A stretch of 64,000 nt of DNA from Bacillota bacterium. Lineage in GTDB: Bacteria; Bacillota; Sulfobacillia; Sulfobacillales; Sulfobacillaceae. Shown piece by piece: positions 52,414 through 60,045 of the stretch. A model generated the notes under the pieces. The model had not been told where the DNA came from, did no database searches, and saw only the letters and a program-made list of their open reading frames with translations. Numbering within the stretch: the stretch's first letter is position 1; each line of letters starts with the position of its first letter. The position numbers and the translations under genes are program-made. Location of the stretch: positions 1-64,000 of the forward strand of contig JAMCVM010000195.1 in the NCBI GenBank assembly GCA_023475835.1, in the 5' to 3' direction.

Positions 52414-53871
52414 TTAGGCTCTTTTGACATCCAATTCCAATCGGCTCAGCCCTCGCGACCGCAACAGAGAAAGCGCCAAAACCAGGGCCAGGCCGTAAAA
52501 CACCACGAAGAAGTGAAATCCTGCGTCCGTCGAGTGCACCAAGACGCCTTCAAGCTTAGGCGCCAAAATGCCGGCGGTTCCCAAAAAAGCCTGAGACGCG
52601 ACCTTAGCCGGCAGGCTGGCTTCGGAAACCACCAGAGCCAGCGTTAACGACAAGGCCATGCCCACGTTGCGGAAGGTGTAAAACATGCCCGATCCCACTC
52701 CAGTTTGAGCCCGGGGCAGGCTAGACATCACCGCCTTTGTCAAAGCCGGCCAGGCCAAGCCATTGGCCGCAGACATCAGTAATAACGGAAAAACGACTCG
52801 AGCTAGAGATAGGTGGGATCCCAGTCCTCCGAGAAAGTATGCCCCGGTTCCCAGCAGCGCCACTCCGACCAGCACCAAACGCGCCGGACCCATGCGATCT
52901 GCCAAGGTTCCACCCAAAGGTCCCATGAACAATTGGGGCGCAGACAACGGGATAAGCAAAAGGCCAGCCAGCAATGGGGTCTCATGCAATGCCCCTTGCA
53001 GATAAATCGTCAACAAAAAAGTGGACGCAAAGTAGCCAATCGAATAGCTCATCGTCACCCCCAGGCCCGAGCGATAGTGGGGGTGACGAAACAAGGTCAG
53101 GTCAAAGAGCGGGTGAGCCACTCGCCTCTCCCACCACACAAAACCAACTAGCAACCCTAGTGCACAGCCCAAAAATGCCAAAGTAGGCAAGGATTTCCAT
53201 CCCCAGGCAGCACCCTCCGACAAAGCCACCAAGATGGCGGTCAAGGCGGTGGCAAAAGATGCCGCCCCCATCCAATCAATCCTGGCGTTCGCCTGGGATT
53301 TGCCCGCATCCACCAGGATGAACCAGGCAGCAATAATGCCCGTCAAGGCAAATGGTACCGTAACGAAGAAGATCCAGCGCCAACCGAGCGTGCTCACTAG
53401 GGCTCCCCCGGCAACCGGTCCCACGATCGAGCCAATAACCCATGCCGTCGAATTAATCCCTAAGGCTTGACCTAATTGTTGAGGAGGAAAGGCTCGAACA
53501 ATAATTGGCGTGGCCGTGGCCAGCGCTAGCGCTGCCCCGGATCCCTGAATCAGGCGAAACAAGATGAGCGCGCTGCCCGATGGAGCCAGACCACACAAAA
53601 TCGTCGCGCCGGTAAAGATGGCCAGCCCCCACATAAAAATCCGTTTGGCACCCGAAATGTCCGACCACCGCCCGGCGGGCAAAAGCAACACGGTGCTGGT
53701 CAAAATGTACGACGTGAGGGTCCATAGTCCCGTCGTAATGGTAATATGCAGGCCCTGCATGATCCGGGGAAGGCCTACAACCACGATGGTGCCATCCACA
53801 TTAGTGATGAAGGCTACTAAGGTTACCACCGACAAAATCCACCATTTTTGCGAGGGGTGTTCCAAGTCCAC
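52414..53871 (-). CDS. DHA2-family (14-helix) MFS drug efflux transporter
   Basis: A 485-aa transporter of the EmrB/QacA type: TNVDGTIVVVGLPRI in helix 1, LLLPAGRWSDISGAKRIFMWG (loop 2-3), RLIQGSGAALALATATPII, and the antiporter motif region GPVAGGALVSTLGWRWIFFV. Fourteen hydrophobic segments can be counted. The GTG at 53871 is preferred because AAGGAG is 8 nt upstream. An inverted repeat (53905-53933) in front of it may bind a repressor. It is the first gene of the thyA-folA operon. Confidence 0.88.
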   Translation of the reverse strand: MDLEHPSQKWWILSVVTLVAFITNVDGTIVVVGLPRIMQGLHITITTGLWTLTSYILTSTVLLLPAGRWSDISGAKRIFMWGLAIFTGATILCGLAPSGSALILFRLIQGSGAALALATATPIIVRAFPPQQLGQALGINSTAWVIGSIVGPVAGGALVSTLGWRWIFFVTVPFALTGIIAAWFILVDAGKSQANARIDWMGAASFATALTAILVALSEGAAWGWKSLPTLAFLGCALGLLVGFVWWERRVAHPLFDLTLFRHPHYRSGLGVTMSYSIGYFASTFLLTIYLQGALHETPLLAGLLLIPLSAPQLFMGPLGGTLADRMGPARLVLVGVALLGTGAYFLGGLGSHLSLARVVFPLLLMSAANGLAWPALTKAVMSSLPRAQTGVGSGMFYTFRNVGMALSLTLALVVSEASLPAKVASQAFLGTAGILAPKLEGVLVHSTDAGFHFFVVFYGLALVLALSLLRSRGLSRLELDVKRA

Positions 53872-53904
53872 TTTGTCCACTCCTTATAAGCGCTGATTCT
53901 CCGT

Positions 53905-53933
53905 TGTACATTCGATTCCCAGGCCGATGTACA
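53905..53933 (-). promoter_or_regulatory. Inverted repeat upstream of the efflux gene
   Basis: TGTACATTCG and CGATGTACA face each other across about 10 nt, 34 nt upstream of the transporter start codon. The layout suits a dimeric TetR/MarR-type repressor site, but no such regulator gene is adjacent. Confidence 0.45.
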
Positions 53934-53960
53934 CTCAGGGGCAACAAAGAGCCTCCGGCT

Positions 53961-54833
53961 CTATAAAAATCGTCCAGACTGATAGTCGGTAAATGCCTGA
54001 TGAATTTGCTCCATGGAATTCATCACAAATGGGCCGTAAGCCACCACCGGTTGGCGCAGAGGTTTGCCCGCCGCCAACCATACTCTGAGCGCGGTCTCGG
54101 CGGTGATGGCCAGTTGGCTTGTAGGTGGACCGAGCCCACCCTCAGGCATCGATAGCCATAACACCTCTCCCTGTTGCCCGCTCCAATTCGTCGCACCGAA
54201 CCGTCCCCGACCGTTCAAGACATACAAAAAGCCGTTGTAATCGCCCGGCAGATCCACTTCCAGACAAGATCCTCCATCCATTAAAACCTCAAGCATCGTG
54301 ATGGGAACATAGTTTAACGTGTTCGCCTGAACACCGCAACTAGTGCCTGACAACACGCGAATCCTAGTTCCAGGACCACGGTCAGTCAGCATTTGGCTTG
54401 ACTGCAACTCTTGGTAACGCGGCACGGTCATCTTATGATCGCTCGGCAAATTAATCCATAGTTGTAAGCTGTGCACTGTTTCTCCGGGAACCGGGTCTTC
54501 TTTGTGGATCACCCCGCGGCCAGCGGTCATCCATTGTACATCACCGGGACCGAGTATCCCGCCACGACCCGTCTTATTGTCATAGTGAGCCATGTGCCCG
54601 TCAATAATATAGGTCACCGTTTCGATCCCACGGTGCGGATGCTCCGCAAAGGTCCCGGTTTGAAACCAATCTTCCGCCATCATTAAAAACGGATCAAAAT
54701 CTTGCCAATGGCCAGGCGGCAATACAGGCGCCATTTCGTGAATGGAGCTTTGCCGCACTCTCTCGGCACGCCAACTACCAGAAATTGCACGTTCGTACAC
54801 CAAATCATCGCTCCCGCTGCCATACTTTTTCAC
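53961..54833 (-). CDS. Pirin family protein
   Basis: A bicupin of 290 aa. The N-terminal cupin has the pirin metal ligands in the right order and spacing: H65 and H67 in EHPHRGIETVTY, H110 and E112 in GVIHKED. The C-terminal cupin (VLNGRGRFGATNW) has no metal set, as usual. Bacterial pirins can act as quercetinases or as enzyme modulators; the role here is unknown. GTG start with AAAGGTG upstream. Confidence 0.9.
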   Translation of the reverse strand: MKKYGSGSDDLVYERAISGSWRAERVRQSSIHEMAPVLPPGHWQDFDPFLMMAEDWFQTGTFAEHPHRGIETVTYIIDGHMAHYDNKTGRGGILGPGDVQWMTAGRGVIHKEDPVPGETVHSLQLWINLPSDHKMTVPRYQELQSSQMLTDRGPGTRIRVLSGTSCGVQANTLNYVPITMLEVLMDGGSCLEVDLPGDYNGFLYVLNGRGRFGATNWSGQQGEVLWLSMPEGGLGPPTSQLAITAETALRVWLAAGKPLRQPVVAYGPFVMNSMEQIHQAFTDYQSGRFL

Positions 54834-54958
54834 TGCGGATATTCACCTTTATGATACTACACGGCATCGTTTATGCATTTTTCCCCTGCCTAAAGCAAGC
54901 GCTTACCATGGTAAAATGGGAGTAAGGTTAACGTATGTTATTTCCGTGAGGGGTGGTC

Positions 54959-55975
54959 ATGGCGTCTGCCGTTCTCGATTTAAGATCTCGTCCACTGAAG
55001 GATTTGCGAATCTCGCTGACGGATCGCTGCAACTTCCGTTGTACTTATTGTATGCCTCGCTCCGTATTTGGACCGGGCTATCAATTTTTGACGCCCTCGT
55101 CCGTGATGAGTTTTGACGAAATTGTTCGTTTGGTGCAAATCAGTCAAGGTCTGGGAGTTGAAAATATCCGTCTAACCGGAGGTGAACCCTTACTTCGCAC
55201 CGGGTTGGACCACTTGATTAACCGGCTTTCCCAGGTGAAAGGGATTCGGCAGATTTTGCTGACCACTAACGGATCGCGCCTGACCCAGCCGCTGGCTAAA
55301 CGGTTGAAAGAATCAGGGCTGACCCGCGTGACTATTAGTTTAGACGCTCTCGATGAGGAGACCTTTAAATCAATCAATGACGTCGGTTTTTCTTCCCAAG
55401 GCGTACTCCAGGCCATCGACTACGCGGCCGAGGCCGGACTGACACCAGTGAAGATTAACATGGTCGTCAAAAAGAACGTAAATGCCGACCAGATTCTGAC
55501 TATGGCCGATCGTTTTCGCCATAGTGGTCATATTCTTCGGTTCATCGAATTTATGGACGTCGGCAACAGCAATCGTTGGTCGTATCAGGATGTGGTCTCC
55601 GGCCAATCCATCGTGGAGACCATTCACGAGAAATGGCCATTGAAACCCTTGGCACCATCCCGTCCCGGAGAGGTCGCACGTCGCTACCAATATGCCGATG
55701 GAGGCGGAGAAATCGGCATCATCAGCTCGGTGAGTCAACCGTTTTGCACGAGTTGTACCCGAGCGAGGCTCTCCGCTGAGGGGAAACTGTATCTTTGCTT
55801 ATTCGCCAACCAGAGTGTCGACCTTTTGACTCCGCTGCGACAAGGCGCCGATGACCAGGAACTGGCTTTTCTCTGGCGCACGGCGTGGACCACGCGCGAC
55901 GACCAGTATTCACTGGATCGAGCGGCCATCCCCGTTATGCGCAATAAAGTAGAAATGTCGCACATCGGCGGCTAG
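54959..55975 (+). CDS. moaA: GTP 3',8-cyclase MoaA
   Basis: A radical-SAM enzyme for the first step of molybdenum cofactor synthesis. The 338-aa protein has the cluster motif C24-x3-C28-x2-C31 (DRCNFRCTYC), IRLTGGEPLLR, and the C-terminal second cluster in FCTSCTRARLSAEGKLYLCLF. It ends M-S-H-I-G-G, including the essential double Gly. The ATG at 54959 has AGGGGTGG upstream; a GTG lies 6 nt before. No other moa genes are near. Confidence 0.94.
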   Translation: MASAVLDLRSRPLKDLRISLTDRCNFRCTYCMPRSVFGPGYQFLTPSSVMSFDEIVRLVQISQGLGVENIRLTGGEPLLRTGLDHLINRLSQVKGIRQILLTTNGSRLTQPLAKRLKESGLTRVTISLDALDEETFKSINDVGFSSQGVLQAIDYAAEAGLTPVKINMVVKKNVNADQILTMADRFRHSGHILRFIEFMDVGNSNRWSYQDVVSGQSIVETIHEKWPLKPLAPSRPGEVARRYQYADGGGEIGIISSVSQPFCTSCTRARLSAEGKLYLCLFANQSVDLLTPLRQGADDQELAFLWRTAWTTRDDQYSLDRAAIPVMRNKVEMSHIGG

Positions 55976-56003
55976 GCCGCGCCGATTCCCCCAGGCGGCC
56001 TCC

Positions 56004-56579
56004 CTATCGGGTTGAAACGCCAAGGTGACCGTCAATCCAATAGCGCCAAGGAAATTTCGCCGCCGCCCCAGCGTATTCTACGCCCACCCGGGGTCCCTGG
56101 CGAACCGCCGACGGCTGAACCAAGAAGCCATCATCGCTAAAGAATAAAGGATCGCGCCAGAGACAATGACCGTTAAGCGAGCGATCGATATTTAGCGCTT
56201 GCGTTAGTCGCCCCGGACCATTGGTCAAGTTCCGGCTCTGTCCGCGACGCCGAGCCATCGTATCCACTCCATAAAGTGGCTCCAGCGCCCGAATGAGGAT
56301 GGCCTCCGGTCTTCCTTCGCCTCCGCTAACTACGTTAAGACACGTATACATGCCGTAGATCAAATATATGTAGGCCACGCCAGCCGGTCCATACATCACC
56401 CGAGTGCGTTGGGTGAGACGGCCACCAAAGCTGTGCGCAGCACGGTCGCTGGGCCCTTGATAGGCCTCGACCTCGACCACCCTACCGCCAAGCTGGCCAT
56501 GCATCAAGATTTTTCCTAAGAGACTCCGCGCCAATAGATGGGTGGGCGCTGAATAAAAGTCGGCGGCCATCGTCCGCAT
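56004..56579 (-). CDS. 3-methyladenine DNA glycosylase (AAG/MPG family)
   Basis: Excises alkylated purines. The 191-aa protein matches the AAG fold: ARSLLGKILMH, VVEVEAYQGPSDRAAHSFGGRLTQRTRVMYGPAGVAYIYLIYGMYTCLNVV with the catalytic Glu and the Tyr-rich intercalating region, then NLTNGPGRLTQALNI. I start at ATG 56579, 6 nt after CGGAGG; the preceding gene's stop (TGA) sits immediately before it, so the pair is translationally coupled. Confidence 0.92.
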   Translation of the reverse strand: MRTMAADFYSAPTHLLARSLLGKILMHGQLGGRVVEVEAYQGPSDRAAHSFGGRLTQRTRVMYGPAGVAYIYLIYGMYTCLNVVSGGEGRPEAILIRALEPLYGVDTMARRRGQSRNLTNGPGRLTQALNIDRSLNGHCLWRDPLFFSDDGFLVQPSAVRQGPRVGVEYAGAAAKFPWRYWIDGHLGVSTR

Positions 56580-56581
56580 CA

Positions 56582-57133
56582 TCACCTCCGGTCCCTCGCG
56601 GAGCCCAGGGGGTAGATATTGGCCAGCCAATTCTGAGGATCGGCCATTGGCGACGTGCGGGTAATCCATGCCAACGCCGACGCCGCCATGGTGATCGTGC
56701 CTCCCAACCCATTGAGGGCGATTTGGGCCATTTTGTGCACCTGTTGAACCTCATGACTTGGGACTCGAGCCAAGGTCACATGAGGGATGATGTCCGGATG
56801 TCTACCTCCATATGGGGGATATTGCGGAAATTCCGCGCACACCGTGCTCAAAATCCCATCAAAATGCACATTATCCGCAATGGCTAGATATACCGTGTCC
56901 AATTCCTCTCCAGAGAAAAAACCGACGCCTCTAGCTTCTAAGACCAGGGGAGAGAAGGTTTGAGTCAGTCGCTTCAATTGTCGATCCACCGTGTCGTCTA
57001 GCGCCCGATTGGCAAACGGAATGAGCAAACTCACATGGACGGGCAAAACCTGGGCCATCGGATCGAACTGAGATCGAATCCAATCCAATGCCTTGGGTAA
57101 CGTGACAGGAATGACCAGCGCGCTCTCTTCCAC
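56582..57133 (-). CDS. 2H phosphoesterase (2'-5' RNA ligase family)
   Basis: The 183-aa protein has two H-x-T/S-x motifs: HVSLLIPF near the N-terminus and HVTLAR in the second half, about 90 residues apart, as in LigT/YjcG-like 2H enzymes that act on 2',3'-cyclic phosphates. It is coupled to the alkyl-adenine glycosylase gene. The GTG at 57133 is chosen because GGGGGAG precedes it; the frame stays open to 57190. Confidence 0.75.
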   Translation of the reverse strand: MEESALVIPVTLPKALDWIRSQFDPMAQVLPVHVSLLIPFANRALDDTVDRQLKRLTQTFSPLVLEARGVGFFSGEELDTVYLAIADNVHFDGILSTVCAEFPQYPPYGGRHPDIIPHVTLARVPSHEVQQVHKMAQIALNGLGGTITMAASALAWITRTSPMADPQNWLANIYPLGSARDRR

Positions 57134-57559
57134 CCATGCTCCCCCATTCAGACTTCTAGTATGCTCCATCGCCGCGGAAGTCATCGCCACTGCCCAAGAT
57201 TGTACCTACTCGCCGCTTTCCCACGTTTAGGCATCGGTTTCAGCGGTGTCGGAGTCGATGCGAGGCTCTCACGGCCGAGAGTGGATGCGAAATCGCGGTC
57301 CCTTGAGTAATCCTTTGACCTAAACCCTTCAGCCCACCCTGACCCACGCCGCAGGCGCCTGACCCTCGCCAAAGTAAAAGTCCGGGTGCATTGCCAACAT
57401 TTTATCAGATGCGCCGCGAAACTCTGCCGTTCCTTGGACAATGCCAAGGACACGGTCAGGGCGGAGATCTCAGGCATTGCCGTCAGACAAATGTTTTGCT
57501 AGAATACCATTGTTTGTTTTTTGACCACTGGATACGTTCGTGCGGTTGTCTCTCGCAAT
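57134..57559. other. Intergenic region left of the omega-RNA-like remnant
   Basis: About 430 bp with no supported gene. The minus frame 57181-57477 lacks a ribosome binding site and a domain. A small palindrome TCCTTGG...CCAAGGA lies near 57432-57451. A left end of the adjacent mobile remnant might be within 57480-57560 but I could not define it. Confidence 0.35.
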
Positions 57560-57762
57560 CGTGGGAGACGTAAAATGTATCGCGTCGTCAAGACCAGACG
57601 TAAACAGGTTGGCGAACTACGCCATGAGCGAACCTAACAAGGAACCCCAGACTCGATGTCGGGCGAGTGGCTAGAGGGCTTTTGACAAACCTTTTGCGAG
57701 TAAAGCTCACCTGAGTGGGTTCCTCGTAAGAATCCCCCGCCTTTAGGCGTGGGGAGTGTCAA
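57560..57762 (+). mobile_element. IS605/HEARO-type right end with omega-RNA-like structure, no nuclease gene
   Basis: The right end is typical of IS200/IS605-group elements: hairpin CCCCCGCC-TTTA-GGCGTGGGG (57734-57754), then AGTG and the cleavage-type tetranucleotide TCAA (57759-57762). Upstream is a structured segment: a long-range pair AGGAACCC (57640-57647) / GGGTTCCT (57717-57724) enclosing hairpin ACTCG/CGAGT, as in omega-RNAs of TnpB/IscB. A plus-strand frame ending at about 57674 could be the last codons of a TnpB. No transposase or nuclease domain remains, so this is a remnant or a non-autonomous element. Its last bases form the stop codon of the lipoprotein gene. Confidence 0.55.
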
Positions 57763-58943
57763 GGCCACCATAAACTGTTGAGAATGGTCGTCGCAACCTT
57801 CATGTCGGCTACCGGCACCGTAACCTGAGCCCTGACCATCCCCCCCTGCGGGGCGGTCACTGTGACCCCGTAAGTCCGGTACCCGCGAAGAGTCGTCGGC
57901 AGGGTGTAGGCGATGGCATGATCCGACAGCCAAAACAGCAAGGTCCCTTTCGGCACTTGCAATTCTGGGCTATCCGGCCCCGATACCGCATTCACGCGAT
58001 TGGATACGTGCCCGGCTAGATAACAACCCTCACAATGAGACGTGGTCACCACCACATCTTCCTGGGTATTGCTGCCGTTTTGTGCCATGGTCTCATCGTT
58101 CGCTGAAGCCGCCGCCCGATTCCAAGATTGGGGAATCGCCACGATCGGAGGATCTCCCAGCCACTGGTATCCCCGGGGCAGCGCATGGACATAGGGGGTC
58201 AAAAAGCTCAAATGAATGGGTGATCCGTTAGCCCAAAGCGTGCCATTTTCCCAGCCCAGAGCTTCAGCGGAGCCTATATCGGGGATGGTTACGCTTTCGC
58301 CGGTCGCCAGATCTAAAGCGGTACCGTGTCCAGTTCCCGAATCCCACCAGGCCACTACCCCTCTTCCCGATACAAAAGGCAGTCCACTAACCTGATCCAG
58401 GTCCCATTGATGCAACCGACGTACCGCCCCAGTAGTTAAGTCGACGCTCCACAAGACCACCGACCCTTCACCATTTGCCGACATGCTTTCCGTAATCAAC
58501 GCGTAGCCATCGGTAATGGCCACCAAATTCATAGATTGTCCACGAACAATTGGGTTCAAACGAGCCAACACATGAGCGCCTCGACTGAGCAAATTGCTTG
58601 AACTCTCTTTCGGAGAAGCTAATGCGACGATCCAGTTCGTCGGATCCGCTGACACCCAATGAGGGGGAAGAAGCAGCACCACTCCTTTGGGCGTATCCGC
58701 AATGCCGATGGTTTGGTGGCGCACCGACGCGGGGACCGATACCTGATAGGTCCTGCCATAGCGGACTCGGATGAGACTCGATGCCTTTTTTGAGGGTTGG
58801 CTGGTGATGATGGACACCTGTTTTATCAAGGCCGTCGACTTTGACTGAGTCAATCCAGCGATTGGCGATCCGGGGGCTCCACATCCAGCAAACATAAAGG
58901 CGCCAATTGCGGACAAGATCCATCGCGCCCAATGTTTTTTCAT
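57759..58943 (-). CDS. Hypothetical lipoprotein under ECF sigma control
   Basis: I do not recognise the family. The 394-aa protein has a lipoprotein signal (basic MKKHWARW, hydrophobic stretch, lipobox FAGC with C21). It then has a beta-rich, Gly/Ser/Trp-rich exported part with propeller-like repeats (GVVAWWDSG...GHGTALDLATGESVTI) and two Cys in SHCEGCYL. It is divergent from the ECF sigma gene and its promoter copies the sigma gene's own. The stop codon TGA is formed by the end of the adjacent IS605-like remnant, so the original C-terminus may have been a little longer. Confidence 0.7.
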   Translation of the reverse strand: MKKHWARWILSAIGAFMFAGCGAPGSPIAGLTQSKSTALIKQVSIITSQPSKKASSLIRVRYGRTYQVSVPASVRHQTIGIADTPKGVVLLLPPHWVSADPTNWIVALASPKESSSNLLSRGAHVLARLNPIVRGQSMNLVAITDGYALITESMSANGEGSVVLWSVDLTTGAVRRLHQWDLDQVSGLPFVSGRGVVAWWDSGTGHGTALDLATGESVTIPDIGSAEALGWENGTLWANGSPIHLSFLTPYVHALPRGYQWLGDPPIVAIPQSWNRAAASANDETMAQNGSNTQEDVVVTTSHCEGCYLAGHVSNRVNAVSGPDSPELQVPKGTLLFWLSDHAIAYTLPTTLRGYRTYGVTVTAPQGGMVRAQVTVPVADMKVATTILNSLWWP

Positions 58944-58978
58944 CCTCTTAGCCTCCCTTCTTACCGTCTTTACCGCTT

Positions 58979-59006
58979 TAACGCCAGCGCCGGCTCTAAG
59001 GTTACA
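58979..59006 (-). promoter_or_regulatory. ECF-type promoter of the lipoprotein gene
   Basis: On the minus strand, TGTAACC, 16 nt, CGTTA, ending 35 nt before the start codon. It is identical in both boxes and spacing to the promoter of the ECF sigma gene 0.5 kb away. Confidence 0.75.
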
Positions 59007-59477
59007 CTAGCTAGCCAACCATTCGTTCCCGCCCTCTTCCCCGGTTGGCAGTGGAGCGAAAAGTTTTCGACGGAACACCACCCGCGCAGCCATTTGGTGC
59101 ACCGACTCCCGTGAAGCATCGCATCGACTAAAAAGTCAGTGACGGCTTTGGGCCAGTGGCCATTTGCTCCAAGACAGCAAAGCGCGTGAAGCGATGATCG
59201 CTAACCCCCTCGAGGTTATGTTGGCTGTCCAATCTCTTCGCGCGATCCCTTTAATCGGCAATCGGCCATTGCCACATTCTGGCGCATGGACGGTTTGAAC
59301 AAAGATTGCTCAAGATCGAAACTAACGTGTGGCAAATATTCCACCTGGACAGGGAAAACTCCTGCTCCGCGATTGAACTGTCCATTCCTAACCTAGTCGA
59401 TCCGTCCCAAATCCCTTTATGTGACATATCCCGAATCCGCTCGTCCATGGTAAGGTGATAGTAAAATTAACTCATCG
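59007..59477. other. Intergenic region between divergent ECF promoters
   Basis: About 470 bp between the two ECF-type promoters. The minus frame 59251-59448 has no ribosome binding site and no domain, so I do not call it. Nothing else is recognised. Confidence 0.4.
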
Positions 59478-59505
59478 TGTAACCTTTACGAGGATGCTGA
59501 CGTTA
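59478..59505 (+). promoter_or_regulatory. ECF-type autoregulatory promoter
   Basis: TGTAACC (59478-59484), 16 nt, CGTTA (59501-59505). The AAC-containing -35 and CGT-type -10 resemble promoters of Bacillus ECF factors SigX and SigW. It lies 24 nt before the sigma gene start. Confidence 0.75.
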
Positions 59506-59529
59506 TGATTGGGGAAGGGGTGAATCAGC

Positions 59530-60045
59530 CTGGCGGCCGAGCAGGGAGATCAAGAAGCTTTTGCCACCTTCATGGAGGCGCATGGTACCAAAGCGCTCCG
59601 TTTCGCCTTGCTGACCCTCAGGGACCGGGCAGAGTCGGAAGACGTGGTACAAGAGGCGTTTTTGCGACTGTGGCGTCATAGCCTTCGACGAGGACTAGAA
59701 ACGCTAAGTCCGGCATTGTTGTTTCATACCATTACCAACCTTTGCCGAGACCATATGCGTCACAGAAAACGACACCCGGAGGATTCCAGCGACTTGATGG
59801 AACTCGTCCACGCTGCTGCCGAGACAGGCGATCTAAGTGAGGAGTTGGCGGTTATGGAAGCCGTGATGCAACTGGAAATGGCCGAACGTCAATGCATTCT
59901 CATGTTTTATTATATGGATCATTCTTTGAAAGAAACGGCCGCCGCCCTCGGACTGAATGAACAGGCCGTCAAAACTCGACTATTTCGGGCACGACAGCAT
60001 CTGCGGCCGCTACTCGCTCCCATCTGGAAGGAGGAAATGTTGTGA
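59530..60045 (+). CDS. ECF RNA polymerase sigma factor, probable CTG start
   Basis: A 171-aa extracytoplasmic-function sigma factor. Region 2 is AEQGDQEAFATFMEAHGTKALRFALLTLRDRAESEDVVQEAFLRLWRH; region 4 is LEMAERQCILMFYYMDHSLKETAAALGLNEQAVKTRLFRARQHLRPLL. The first standard start (ATG, 59572) would cut off the conserved G-D-x-x-A-F segment. An in-frame TGA at 59521 leaves CTG 59530 as the best start, 9 nt after AAGGGG. The stop overlaps the next gene by 4 nt. It probably activates its own promoter and that of the divergent lipoprotein. Confidence 0.85.
   Translation: MAAEQGDQEAFATFMEAHGTKALRFALLTLRDRAESEDVVQEAFLRLWRHSLRRGLETLSPALLFHTITNLCRDHMRHRKRHPEDSSDLMELVHAAAETGDLSEELAVMEAVMQLEMAERQCILMFYYMDHSLKETAAALGLNEQAVKTRLFRARQHLRPLLAPIWKEEML

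Noticed and set aside
57181-57477. Minus-strand 98-aa frame
   Set aside because: No ribosome binding site, composition dominated by Arg/Ser, no family resemblance; treated as chance.
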